Shown piece after piece: positions 7,460 to 15,946 of a DNA stretch of 64,000 nucleotides (its first letter is position 1; every line of letters begins with the position of its first letter). The DNA is from Pseudochelatococcus contaminans. Its GTDB lineage: Bacteria; Pseudomonadota; Alphaproteobacteria; Rhizobiales; Beijerinckiaceae. The notes below the pieces were generated by a model. That model was not told where the DNA came from. It did no database searches and was given only the letters and a program-made list of their open reading frames with translations. Both the position numbers and the translations under genes were made by a program. Where the stretch lies: positions 62,001 through 126,000 of the forward strand of contig NZ_JACICC010000003.1 in the NCBI RefSeq assembly GCF_014195635.1, in the 5' to 3' direction.

Positions 7460-9286
7460 GTGTCCGATTCGCCCAACGCCGCTCCTTATCGCGTCCTCGC
7501 CCGCAAATACCGCCCTCGCAGTTTCGATGACCTGATCGGGCAGGAAGCCATGGTCAGAACTCTCTCGAACGCGTTCGAGGCGGGCCGTATTCCTCAAGCC
7601 TGGATGCTGACCGGCGTGCGCGGCGTCGGCAAGACGACGACCGCACGCATTCTGGCCCGCGCTCTTAATTATGCTCTGCCGAATGGCTCCGGTGCGCCCA
7701 CGGTGAAACTCGCCGAGCCGGGCCTGCACTGTGAAGCGATCATGGAATCGCGCCACGTCGATGTGATGGAGATGGACGCCGCCTCCCACACCGGCATCGA
7801 CGATGTGCGCCAGATCATCGACGGTATCCGCTACGCTCCGGTGAGCGCGCGCTACAAGGTCTATATCATCGACGAGGTTCACATGCTGTCCGAGAAGGCG
7901 TTCAACGCCTTCCTGAAGACGCTTGAGGAGCCGCCGCCCCACGCCAAGTTCGTGTTCGCAACGACGGAAATCCGCAAGGTGCCCGTCACCATCCTGTCGC
8001 GCTGCCAGCGCTTCGACCTGCGGCGAATTGACGCGGTGGCGCTGCGCAACCATCTGGCGACGATTTGCACGGCTGAAAACGTCACTTTCGATGATGAGGC
8101 GCTGGCACTGGTCGCCCGTGCGGCGGAAGGATCGGCGCGCGATTCGCTGTCGCTGCTGGATCAGGCCATCGCCCATGGCGCGGGCCGGGTGGGCGTCGAG
8201 GAGGTGAAGGCCATGCTCGGCCTTGCCGACAGAGGCCGCGTGATCGATCTGTTCGAGGCCTTGATGCAAGGCGACATCGCCGCCGCGCTTGCCGGGCTGT
8301 CCGCCCAATACGATGCCGGTGCCGATCCAGCTGTGGTGCTCTCCGACCTCGCATCCTTTACGCATCTCGTCACCCGCCTGAAGCTGGTGCCGGCTGCGGC
8401 TGACGATGCCGTGCTGACGGATGTCGAGCGCACGCGGGGGGCTGATCTGGCCGCTCGTCTGTCTGTGCGTGTGCTGTCGCGAACCTGGCAGATTCTCGTG
8501 CGCGGGTTGCCGGAGGTTCAGGCTTCGGCGCAGTCGCTTGCCGCCGCTGAAATGGTGCTGGTGCGCCTCGCTTATGCCGCCGATCTTCCTTCGCCGGAAG
8601 ATGCGCTGCGCACCCTGCGCGACGGAGGCCCGCTGGCGTCACCCCGGCCGCCTGCCTCCGGTGGCGCGGGGGCGAACGGCGGTAATGGGGGAACGGTCGG
8701 CAGTCTTCGTGGCGGCGGCGCGCAACTTGCGCTGGCTGCGTCCCGGCCCGATGTCGCGCCCATCATGTCTGCCCCCGCCATATCAGCACCTGCCCCGCGC
8801 GAAACGATGCGCCTTGCGCGTTTCGAGGATGTCGTCGCACTCGCCGGTGAGCAGCGGGACATTATGATGAAGGCGGCGCTGGAACGCGACGTCAGGCTTG
8901 TCCGTTACGAAGACGGCATGATCGAGTTCGCGCTTGTGCCGGGAGCCAATCCCGCCATCGCCAACGATCTTGGCCGCAGGTTGCAGGAGTGGACCGGGCG
9001 GCGCTGGATCGTGGCAGTGTCTTCGGACGAGGCAGCGCGAGGCGTGCCCACGCTGGCGGAAACCGCTGCCGCGAAAGCGGAGGAACGACGGGAGGATGCC
9101 CGCGCCAACCCGTTGGTGCAGGCGGTGTTGGCACGTTTTCCCGGTGCAACCCTCGTGCGTGTGCAGGATGTGGTGGCGGAAGCGCCCCCGGCCGGCGAAA
9201 CCGATGATGACAACGGCAACGGCATACAAGAAGGGTGGGAACTGGCTTCCGACGACCTGTCTGCCTATATCGATGACGAGTACTGA
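7460..9286 (+). CDS. dnaX: DNA polymerase III subunits gamma/tau
   Basis: 608 residues from a GTG. Clamp-loader AAA+ ATPase: Walker A TGVRGVGKTT (51-60), Walker B VYIIDEVHML, sensor 1 FATTE, and SRC arginine-finger motif LSRCQRFDLRR. A Pro/Gly/Ala-rich linker (about 385-430) precedes a C-terminal tau domain. The zinc module of the E. coli protein (four Cys) is reduced to one Cys in LHCEAIMESRHVD, as I recall for other Rhizobiales. It loads beta clamps and couples polymerase to helicase. First of dnaX-ybaB-recR. Confidence 0.96.
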   Translation: MSDSPNAAPYRVLARKYRPRSFDDLIGQEAMVRTLSNAFEAGRIPQAWMLTGVRGVGKTTTARILARALNYALPNGSGAPTVKLAEPGLHCEAIMESRHVDVMEMDAASHTGIDDVRQIIDGIRYAPVSARYKVYIIDEVHMLSEKAFNAFLKTLEEPPPHAKFVFATTEIRKVPVTILSRCQRFDLRRIDAVALRNHLATICTAENVTFDDEALALVARAAEGSARDSLSLLDQAIAHGAGRVGVEEVKAMLGLADRGRVIDLFEALMQGDIAAALAGLSAQYDAGADPAVVLSDLASFTHLVTRLKLVPAAADDAVLTDVERTRGADLAARLSVRVLSRTWQILVRGLPEVQASAQSLAAAEMVLVRLAYAADLPSPEDALRTLRDGGPLASPRPPASGGAGANGGNGGTVGSLRGGGAQLALAASRPDVAPIMSAPAISAPAPRETMRLARFEDVVALAGEQRDIMMKAALERDVRLVRYEDGMIEFALVPGANPAIANDLGRRLQEWTGRRWIVAVSSDEAARGVPTLAETAAAKAEERREDARANPLVQAVLARFPGATLVRVQDVVAEAPPAGETDDDNGNGIQEGWELASDDLSAYIDDEY

Positions 9287-9313
9287 CGGCACAGCCGCAA
9301 GGGAGACGATGCA

Positions 9314-9634
9314 ATGCGCGATATCATGGGGCTGATGAAGCAGGCTCAGAGCCTGCAACAGAAAATGGCCGATGTGCAGGAGGAGTTTGACTCCATCGAG
9401 GTGGAAGGCACCGCAGGCGGCGGCACTGTAACGGTTGTGGCCTCCGCCAAGGGGCAGGTGAAGTCTATCTCGATCGATCCTTCGATTCTGTCTCCGGAAG
9501 AGAAGGAAATCGTCGAGGATCTCGTTGTTGCCGCGCTCAATGATGCCCGCACCAAGGGCGAGCGGGTGATGCAGGATCGCGTTGCCGATCTCACAAAGGG
9601 ACTGCCGATTCCTCCCGGCCTGAAACTGTTCTGA
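9314..9634 (+). CDS. YbaB/EbfC nucleoid-associated protein
   Basis: 106 residues: an N-terminal helix MGLMKQAQSLQQKMADVQEE, then the conserved strand and core with VEGTAGGGTVTVVASAKGQVKSI and a second helix, ending in PIPPGLKLF. Small dimeric DNA-binding protein with a tweezer fold; its exact task is unsettled, though it is nearly always encoded between dnaX and recR, as here, which suggests a link to repair or nucleoid structure. The start overlaps no other gene and lies 27 bp after dnaX. Confidence 0.92.
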   Translation: MRDIMGLMKQAQSLQQKMADVQEEFDSIEVEGTAGGGTVTVVASAKGQVKSISIDPSILSPEEKEIVEDLVVAALNDARTKGERVMQDRVADLTKGLPIPPGLKLF

Positions 9635-9644
9635 GGCAGGCTGA

Positions 9645-10247
9645 ATGGCATCGCCTGCCGGTCCCGAGATCGAGCGACTGATCCGGCTGCTTGCCCGCCT
9701 GCCTGGCTTGGGACCGCGCTCGGCGCGGCGTGCGGCGCTGGCGCTGGTCAAGCGACGCGAATCGCTGCTTTCCCCGCTCGCCGAGGCGATGGCGGAGGTG
9801 AGCGACCGTGTGCGCATATGCTCCGTTTGCGGCAACGCCGACACGTCCGATCCGTGTGCGATCTGCGCGGATTCCACGCGTGATGCGTCGATCCTTGTCG
9901 TGGTGGCGGATGTGTCGGATCTGTGGGCGCTGGAGCGCGCAGGCGCCGTGCAGGCACGTTACCATGTTCTGGGAGGGGTGCTCTCGGCGCTGGACGGTGT
10001 AAGGCCGGAGGATCTGAACCTTCCCAACCTCCGTGCACGCGTGGCGGACGATGGCGTGCGCGAGGTCATTCTTGCGCTCAACGCCACCGTCGACGGGCAG
10101 ACGACGGCGCATTACATCACGTCGCTGCTCGCCGATCTGCCGGTGCGCATCACCCGGCTGGCGCATGGCGTGCCGGTGGGCGGGGAACTGGATTATCTCG
10201 ACGACGGAACACTGACCGCCGCGATCCGGCAGCGCGGAGACGTTTGA
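9645..10247 (+). CDS. recR: Recombination mediator RecR
   Basis: 200 residues, 10 bp after ybaB. Helix-hairpin-helix [17 protein letters not shown] at 16-32, zinc finger Cys59-x2-Cys62 and Cys71-x2-Cys74, then a TOPRIM domain starting [16 protein letters not shown] and ending with [16 protein letters not shown]. RecR forms a ring that with RecO helps load RecA on gapped DNA (RecFOR pathway). Full length for the family. The convergent CYTH-CHAD gene ends 22 bp downstream. Confidence 0.96.
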   Translation: MASPAGPEIERLIRLLARLPGLGPRSARRAALALVKRRESLLSPLAEAMAEVSDRVRICSVCGNADTSDPCAICADSTRDASILVVVADVSDLWALERAGAVQARYHVLGGVLSALDGVRPEDLNLPNLRARVADDGVREVILALNATVDGQTTAHYITSLLADLPVRITRLAHGVPVGGELDYLDDGTLTAAIRQRGDV

Positions 10248-10268
10248 GCCCCCGCGCTGTTTTTCCTA

Positions 10269-11801
10269 TCAGGTATTATCGGGAGTTGCCCAAAACGGCG
10301 TTGTTTCCCTGAAAGTGGCGAATACCCTTTCCGCTTCGTCCAGCAATTCCTGCTCATGGGCGGCGTGTTCGTCGCGTAAAACCTGCTCAGCCTCGGAAAT
10401 GGCCTCGCGCTCGCGTGCGACGGCGATATCGTTCAGCTCCCCGAGCAGATCCTGCAATTTCGACATTGCCGACACCTCGGCCTTCAGCAGCTTGCGCTGT
10501 TCGGACGTGTGGTAAAGCGCGGCGAAGAACTCTGCCGAGTAGCGCAGCTTCTTCAATTCGATGCGCACTTCATGACGATCCTCCGCCGACAGCGCGATGA
10601 TGCTGCCGGATGCGCGGATGATCTTGTCGCGCCGGCGGTCGAGCTGCTTGCTGGCGAATTTTTCAATCGCCTGTTCCCGCCGCCGCCTGGCTTTCTTGCC
10701 CGGAGTAACGGTCCATTCTCCCGCCTCGACCCACGCAAGGGTGGCGATGATGGCTTGCGCCAGCCGTCGCGAGCCCAAGGTGTGCCGTGCCTTGTCATAA
10801 GCACGGTCGCGCTTTTCATCGTAGGTCGCGACAAGGTCGGCGAAGGCCGGATCATCGGCATGCTCGTTTTGGGCCGGCACCAGCACGTTCTCGATATAGA
10901 CATCGATGTCGCGGGCGTCGCCGAGTCGGTTGGCCATCCAGCGCAGTTCGCCGCTGATGAACTGGCGCTCTTCGTCATCGACCACGGAACGGAAAACCGA
11001 AATCGCCGCGCGCAACCGCCGCAGGGCGACGCGGGCCTGATGCACCGCGCCGGATGACGGCTCGCGCAGCAACACCGCCTCGTTGGCCAGATATTGCGTC
11101 AGGCAGGAACGCGCGATGATGCGGAAGGCTTCTTCCGTCGTCGTGCCGGGTTCGATGGTCACGGCTTTGGCGCGCGTCACTTCCGGCGGGCGCGGATCGA
11201 TGAGATCGTAGCCGCGTTCAGCCTTCGTGACGCGGCTTGGCCGAACTTTCACGATGGTCGAGATATCGCGCGCCAAAGCAAAGAGGTCGGCGGTGTCCCC
11301 TTCCTGAAGCTCAAGCTCGACTTCGGAAAAACGGCGCGCTTTGTTGCCCGCCTTCACCCTGCCGCTGTCGAGGGCTGCGTCGATGATCGATGAGCCGTAA
11401 GCGATGGTGACGGTTTCCCGGTCGACATCCACGGTAAAGAGCGGCTTGAGCGCCGCGCGCTGGGAGGCATCCATGACGAAGGGCGCCAGCGCCGTTTCCT
11501 GTGCATGAACGAAATCCATCCGGGGACCGCTGACCGGACGCTCCCATTCGAGACGATCGGATAGCAGGCCGTCCGGCAGGCGTGTGGCCTTGACAGTCTG
11601 GACGAACAACTCGCCATCGCGCCGAACGCGGACGGAGATGCCTGCGTCGCGCAGCGCCTTGGCAGGCGTGTCGAAATAAGTGGAATGAAGCCGGCTGCGA
11701 ACGCGCTCCACAATGGAGAGTTGGCGAAACGCCTGACTTGCCGCAAGGCGATGTAACGAGGTCGGTGCCAGCGTCAGCTTCAGTTCAATTTCATCAGACA
11801 T
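10269..11801 (-). CDS. CYTH-CHAD domain protein, probable inorganic triphosphatase
   Basis: 510 residues. The N-terminal CYTH domain (1-210) opens with MSDEIELKLTL, the ExExK metal-binding motif of triphosphate tunnel metalloenzymes, and contains FDTPAKALRDAGISVRVRR. The C-terminal CHAD domain (about 225-505) is a helical, Arg/Lys/His-rich fold (HQARVALRRLRAAISVFR, RHEVRIELKKLRYSAEF) that binds polyphosphate. Similar to E. coli YgiF, a triphosphatase. Cytosolic. The gene is alone, convergent with recR, and its upstream side faces the AT-rich mucR leader. Confidence 0.88.
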   Translation of the reverse strand: MSDEIELKLTLAPTSLHRLAASQAFRQLSIVERVRSRLHSTYFDTPAKALRDAGISVRVRRDGELFVQTVKATRLPDGLLSDRLEWERPVSGPRMDFVHAQETALAPFVMDASQRAALKPLFTVDVDRETVTIAYGSSIIDAALDSGRVKAGNKARRFSEVELELQEGDTADLFALARDISTIVKVRPSRVTKAERGYDLIDPRPPEVTRAKAVTIEPGTTTEEAFRIIARSCLTQYLANEAVLLREPSSGAVHQARVALRRLRAAISVFRSVVDDEERQFISGELRWMANRLGDARDIDVYIENVLVPAQNEHADDPAFADLVATYDEKRDRAYDKARHTLGSRRLAQAIIATLAWVEAGEWTVTPGKKARRRREQAIEKFASKQLDRRRDKIIRASGSIIALSAEDRHEVRIELKKLRYSAEFFAALYHTSEQRKLLKAEVSAMSKLQDLLGELNDIAVAREREAISEAEQVLRDEHAAHEQELLDEAERVFATFRETTPFWATPDNT

Positions 11802-11967
11802 TCAAGACGCCCCTCGTTTTGCGATTTGAGGGCGATTCTGCATGAAGATCGCCCGAATACAACCGTCTAACCCAACCGTCTAACCGATGTGTGCGAATTC
11901 ATTGTGAGCCAATACCACGACAGTTTGTTGGATGCACAGATGTCAGCGGTAGTGGCAAAAATGACGC

Positions 11968-12008
11968 TTGACAAATGCCAGAAATGACACATATGTTGCG
12001 CATATGTC
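11968..12008 (+). promoter_or_regulatory. Strong sigma-70-type promoter with overlapping palindrome
   Basis: A perfect TTGACA (11968-11973) is followed after 17-18 bp by atatgt/tatgtt (11991-11997). The -10 region is covered by acatatg (11989-11995) and catatgt (12001-12007), an inverted repeat with a 5-base centre, and could be an operator. The nearest recognised plus-strand gene, mucR, starts 690 bp further on, so either the leader is long or another transcript begins here. Confidence 0.5.
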
Positions 12009-12212
12009 GGGGCGGTTTGTTTGTGACGCTATTGTGACAACCTGTATTCCTGTAAGATACTTTACGTTAGGTTGGCATAATGTCTGAATATAAGCATTAC
12101 TGAAGTAAAATTAAAAATCTCTCCGTCTTTTATGTGCTGTTGGTTCGTGTTCGTTCTTAATATGCCGGATGATATTGGAATTGTGGAATTTATTGTTGAA
12201 TTGGAGGTAGTT

Positions 12213-12445
12213 GTGTCTGGTTCTGGTGTTACGACGTCCTCCTCAAAGTGGGGGGGGGGGGGGATATTCACGCGCATCTTCCTTCTGACGTGTGTCGGTT
12301 AATTGAAGCCGCGGCCATCGAAATTGCGGATGGGCGTGGTACGAGCCGTTCTACGATCGGCTGGAACAGGCAGAAAGCATTGGCTGAAAAAGTATTGATG
12401 CGCATCTACATGGAAGGAATTCGTTGTTCAGGGAATAATAGATGA
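12213..12445 (+). other. Candidate small ORF split by a 14-G homopolymer
   Basis: GGAGG (12203-12207) lies 5 bases before a GTG (12213) that opens a frame MSGSGVTTSSSKW into a run of 14 G (12250-12263). With 14 G the frame ends at a TAA at 12300. One more G (or two fewer) would join it to the downstream frame DIHAHLPSDVCRLIEAAA and so on, giving a 76-77 residue protein ending at 12445. I do not recognise the product. It may be phase-variable, a pseudogene, chance, or a homopolymer sequencing error. Confidence 0.3.
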
Positions 12446-12695
12446 TTTGTCTGAAGATCGCATAATATGCTTCGAAAATGCGGACAACTGCATTTAAGGC
12501 TCTATTGATATCTTCCTGTTGCCTTTCGCGACAATTGTGTCGTGGATCATCATCAACTGACTATTCGATTTCCTGCCGGGAATCGGTTTCGTGGCCTGAG
12601 GCAACGAGACTGACTGCCGATGTCTTCCAACCACAATCGATTTCGGCGCAATCGCGACCGTATTGAAATGAAACAGATCGAGCGGAGTGTATGCC

Positions 12696-13097
12696 ATGTC
12701 CACGGCAGAACGTGAAAACCTCACTACGGCGGAAATAACCCGCTCTGTCGTCAAATCTTACGTATCGTTCAACAAGCTTTCAGCGGAGGGGCTGGTTGCG
12801 ATTGTGCAGGAAGTGCACAACACGCTGGAGCGTCTCAGCGCCGGAGCGCCAGAGCCGGAACCCCGGCCGGAACCGGCGGTTCCGATCGAGGCATCGGTGA
12901 CGGACGAATATCTGATCTGCCTTGAAGATGGCAAGAAGTACAAATCGCTGAAGCGGCATCTTGCTGCGCATTACAAGATGACGCCGCAACAGTATCGCGA
13001 CAAGTGGGGTCTTCCGCCAAGTTATCCTATGGTGGCGCCCAACTATTCCGCGACCCGCGCCATGCTCGCGCGTCGGGCCGCCGGCGTTAATGAATAA
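12696..13097 (+). CDS. mucR: Ros/MucR-family zinc-finger transcriptional regulator
   Basis: 133 residues. I use the ATG at 12696, 8 bases after an agcggag ribosome site, rather than an in-frame GTG three codons earlier. The N-terminal helix part (1-45) is the oligomerisation region, a Pro/Glu linker follows (APEPEPRPEPAVP), and the DNA-binding zinc finger has Cys75, Asp78, His88 and His92 in ICLEDGKKYKSLKRHLAAH, then TPQQYRDKWGLP. These H-NS-like silencers act on AT-rich promoters for exopolysaccharide, motility and host-interaction genes. The preceding AT-rich leader probably includes its own control sites. Confidence 0.95.
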   Translation: MSTAERENLTTAEITRSVVKSYVSFNKLSAEGLVAIVQEVHNTLERLSAGAPEPEPRPEPAVPIEASVTDEYLICLEDGKKYKSLKRHLAAHYKMTPQQYRDKWGLPPSYPMVAPNYSATRAMLARRAAGVNE

Positions 13098-13099
13098 CC

Positions 13100-13128
13100 T
13101 TCAGCGTTGACTTCGCTATTACGCTGAA
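13100..13128. terminator. Hairpin between convergent mucR and creatininase-family gene
   Basis: Arms ttcagcgt (13100-13107) and acgctgaa (13121-13128) around 13 bases; it starts right after the mucR stop and includes the stop codon of the opposite gene. No long T run, so termination is likely but not proven. Confidence 0.5.
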
Positions 13129-13898
13129 TAATTGCGTAATTCATCCAGAAGAGAAACAAAAGCGCGGGCGCCGTAGGCGGCCGCGCTTTCGCCTTTTTCC
13201 GATGTCGCTTTTGTAGCATTGCCGATTGCGCCTGTCGGGTTGATATCCTGGCTCATCCAGCCCAGGCCGGCGGGGCGACTGACACTCAGATAACGGTAAC
13301 GTTGCTCCAGCGCGATGCCGTTTGACACGAAGTTTTGCGCTTTTTCTCTCCGTACGAGATCGGGACGGAACGCGAGCATCAACGATGTTTCGATATCGCC
13401 GCCATGGATACCGTGGCGGATTTCATCGGCATCGAACAGCCCTTCAGGGTATCCGAATCGCTGCCATGACACCGCAACGGTTGTCAGGCCAAAGCGTACC
13501 CTGAGATCGCGGGCGACAATATCGACAACAGGTGAGTTGCCGCCATGGGAACTGACAAAGAGAAGTTTGCCGATACCCGCGCGATGCAGGCTTTCTCCAA
13601 TGTCGGTCCAGGCGCTGATGGCTGTCTCTGGACGCAGGTTGAGTGTGCCGGCGAAAGCGAGATGTTCGTTTGAAAGACCGACGGATTGAGTAGGCAGGAT
13701 CAATACCTTGTGGTGTTTATCCAGCAAAGCCATCACGCGCCTCAGATATCCCTCCATAATGTACACATCCGTGCCCAGCGGCAGGTGCGGACCGTGTTGC
13801 TCAACGGCTGCAACGGGAAGCACGGCAATGGCGTCGGCCATCTTGCCGTCGCAGAAATCCGTAGTTGTCAGATCCGTCCAGAGATGCGGAAAAGGCAT
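13119..13898 (-). CDS. Creatininase-family amidohydrolase
   Basis: 259 residues from an ATG with aggat six bases upstream; the frame continues 44 codons further without family features. Metal-binding motifs of the creatininase/MftE family: LPVAAVEQHGPHLPLGTDVYI (Glu33, His35, Asp44), VSSHGGNSP, and HGGDIETSLML. Members cleave ring or peptide amide bonds (creatinine, dihydro-pteridine or mycofactocin precursors, FAPy adducts), so the substrate is open. It is alone, convergent with mucR and divergent from the marR-type gene. GC and codon use look slightly lower than in neighbours. Confidence 0.85.
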   Translation of the reverse strand: MPFPHLWTDLTTTDFCDGKMADAIAVLPVAAVEQHGPHLPLGTDVYIMEGYLRRVMALLDKHHKVLILPTQSVGLSNEHLAFAGTLNLRPETAISAWTDIGESLHRAGIGKLLFVSSHGGNSPVVDIVARDLRVRFGLTTVAVSWQRFGYPEGLFDADEIRHGIHGGDIETSLMLAFRPDLVRREKAQNFVSNGIALEQRYRYLSVSRPAGLGWMSQDINPTGAIGNATKATSEKGESAAAYGARAFVSLLDELRNYSA

Positions 13899-14328
13899 AA
13901 GGGTTATCCTGTATTTCTGTTCCCCGATGTCATCGGAAACCCCAAGGTGGCGATCCATCGGTATGCTGTCAATCAACGTGCCGGAACGCGCGGTTGAAGG
14001 TGGAATCTGTCCATCAACGCTGCAACACATTGAAAGATATATGCAAGCGGCCAGCGAGAAGCGACGAGCGTCATTTTCACGTTATAAGAAAGAGGCATGT
14101 TTCGGCGGCAAGGCATCCATTGTCATGCGGCTTATTTTTATGTTGCCGAGAGGCGAATTTTCATAGCCACATTTGTTAATTATTTTCTATATGCAATATT
14201 GCGAAGTGAAGTAATTTCTTATGGAAAATATCTGGTTCGTTTCTGATAATGCCCTGTTCCGGTGAGCGGAACTGGGCATCTACCCTGTACCGCGCAAGTT
14301 TGCGCTCCGCCATCAATGGGAGAAAACG
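13899..14328. other. Intergenic region between divergent genes, with hairpin
   Basis: 430 bp, AT-rich toward 14160-14230, no supported ORF. A near-perfect hairpin gccctgttccg (14251-14261) / cggaactgggc (14267-14277) with one T-T mismatch lies about 50 bp before the MarR-type start. It could be an operator for that regulator or a leader hairpin. Confidence 0.5.
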
Positions 14329-14829
14329 ATGAAGCATCCTGTTGCAAAGACCGTCGGCTGGGCTCTTGTCCATGCGGCGCGTTTGCATCGCACACGTATC
14401 GGAGAGCGCCTGACGGCACTGGGTCTGTTCCCGGGGCAGGAGCAGGTTCTGCACGCCCTGTCCACGGTCGAGACCATGACGATGGGCGAGCTGGCTTACA
14501 TTCTGCGCGTCAAGCCACCGACAGCGTCGAAGACGGTGGCGCGTCTCGCCGCGCAGGGGCTTGTCGAGCGGACCGCCGAACCGGGCGATGCCCGTATCGT
14601 GGTTGTGCGGTTGACGCAGGAAGGCGCAAACCGTGCCTCCGCCATCGACAAGCTCTGGGTTGAAGTCGAGAACGAGCTTCTTGAGGATTTCGACAACAAG
14701 GAGCGCAAGCGCTTGCGCAAGTTGCTGCGCCGTGTCGCACGCAATCTCGCCGGTGCCACTGCCCTTGACCACGGAGACGATGACGTTGATGATGATGACG
14801 ACAATGACATCAACGAAGGGGCTGATTGA
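14329..14829 (+). CDS. MarR-family transcriptional regulator with acidic tail
   Basis: 166 residues; gggag seven bases before the ATG. Winged helix with TMGELAYILRVKPPTASKTVARLAAQGLVERTAEPGDARIVVVRLT, the MarR HTH and wing (Asp-Ala-Arg in the wing tip). Dimer helices lie at both ends. The last 20 residues are very acidic, mostly Asp, and are coded by a simple GAY-rich stretch. The ligand and targets are unknown. It precedes a 2-hydroxyacid dehydrogenase gene on the same strand by 123 bp and may control it. A hairpin before the gene could be its operator. Confidence 0.85.
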   Translation: MKHPVAKTVGWALVHAARLHRTRIGERLTALGLFPGQEQVLHALSTVETMTMGELAYILRVKPPTASKTVARLAAQGLVERTAEPGDARIVVVRLTQEGANRASAIDKLWVEVENELLEDFDNKERKRLRKLLRRVARNLAGATALDHGDDDVDDDDDNDINEGAD

Positions 14830-14952
14830 GCCATTTCAGCGTTTTATTGAAACGTGGGAAAAGGCCTGAATTTTGACCAGAGGCGTTTCTTCATCGTGAG
14901 CAGCGCCACGTCGGTCAAAAATCGCTCAGCCGGCAAGTCGACCTGAGAAGCC

Positions 14953-15921
14953 ATGATGACCATCGATATCCTGTTGACCGGCGCCGCCATTCCCTCTGCC
15001 CGTGATGCTTTGGCGGAAGCCTATACCTTGCACCATTTGCCTGACATCGTCGACGTGCCGGCATGGGCTGCACGTGACGGAAATCGCATTCGTGGCATTG
15101 CCGCGACGAATGGTGTTCCTGTGTCCGGCAAACTGATCGAGGCGCTGCCGAAGCTAGAGATTATAGCCGGCTTTGGTGTGGGCTATGACAATATTGATGT
15201 CGCGGCGGCGGTGAACCAGGGCGTTGTCGTGACGCATACGCCGGACGTGTTGAGCGATGAAGTGGCGGATCTCACCATCGGCCTGTTGCTGGCCACCATC
15301 CGGCAGATTCCGCAGGCGGATCGTTTTCTGCGTGCAGGCGAGTGGCTGGAGAAACCGTTTCCGCTGACGGCAACTTTGCGCGGGCGCACCATCGGCATCT
15401 TCGGTCTTGGCCGCATCGGCGTTGCCATTGCGGAGCGGCTGGCCGCCTTCGGCGTCACCATTCTCTATCACAACCGCAGGCCGCGTACGGATGTGCCTTT
15501 TCAATATGTCGGCACGCTGAAAGACCTCGCGACGCAGGCGGATGTTCTGATCATCGCAGCCCCCGGCGGCAGCGAAACGCATCATGCAGTGAATGCCGAG
15601 GTGCTGACGGCGTTGGGGCGCGATGGCATTCTTATCAACATCGGCCGTGGCAGCACCGTCGATGAACCTGCGCTGATCCGTGCGCTGGAGAACGGTGATA
15701 TCCTCTCTGCCGGCCTCGACGTTTTCGAGGATGAGCCCCACGTGCCGGAGGCTCTCAAGGCAATCGAGAGGGTTGTGCTGCTGCCGCATGTGGCCTCGGC
15801 ATCCGTGCATACGCGCGATGCCATGGGGAGGTTGATGGTCGACAACCTGCGTTCATGGTTCGCCGGCAAGGGGCCGTTGACGCCCGTGCCGGAAACGCCG
15901 TGGCCGCAGGTCGATGCCTGA
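14953..15921 (+). CDS. D-2-hydroxyacid dehydrogenase (glyoxylate/hydroxypyruvate reductase type)
   Basis: 322 residues; start at ATGATG, with either Met possible. NAD(P)-binding GIFGLGRIG (about 150) and the catalytic triad of the family: Arg in NIGRGSTVDE, Glu in DVFEDEPHVP, His in LLPHVASAS. The GFGVGYDNID and THTPDVLSDEVADLTIGLLL stretches fit the GhrB/hydroxypyruvate reductase group. It reduces short 2-keto acids to D-hydroxy acids in the cytoplasm. It follows the MarR-type gene and converges with the WD40 gene 25 bp away. Confidence 0.9.
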   Translation: MMTIDILLTGAAIPSARDALAEAYTLHHLPDIVDVPAWAARDGNRIRGIAATNGVPVSGKLIEALPKLEIIAGFGVGYDNIDVAAAVNQGVVVTHTPDVLSDEVADLTIGLLLATIRQIPQADRFLRAGEWLEKPFPLTATLRGRTIGIFGLGRIGVAIAERLAAFGVTILYHNRRPRTDVPFQYVGTLKDLATQADVLIIAAPGGSETHHAVNAEVLTALGRDGILINIGRGSTVDEPALIRALENGDILSAGLDVFEDEPHVPEALKAIERVVLLPHVASASVHTRDAMGRLMVDNLRSWFAGKGPLTPVPETPWPQVDA

Positions 15922-15946
15922 AGCCACAGCGCTTTTTCCATATCGT

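Larger units (their letters stand above)
11802..12695. other. AT-rich intergenic leader of mucR
   Basis: About 0.9 kb with base composition clearly lower in GC than its neighbours. It holds a short duplication of aaccgtctaacc (11861 and 11874), a good sigma-70-type promoter at 11968, a 14-G tract with a small broken ORF (12213-12445), and no convincing full-length gene. Ros/MucR proteins bind AT-rich DNA and often repress their own gene, so this stretch may be a self-regulatory region; that is inference. Confidence 0.6.
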
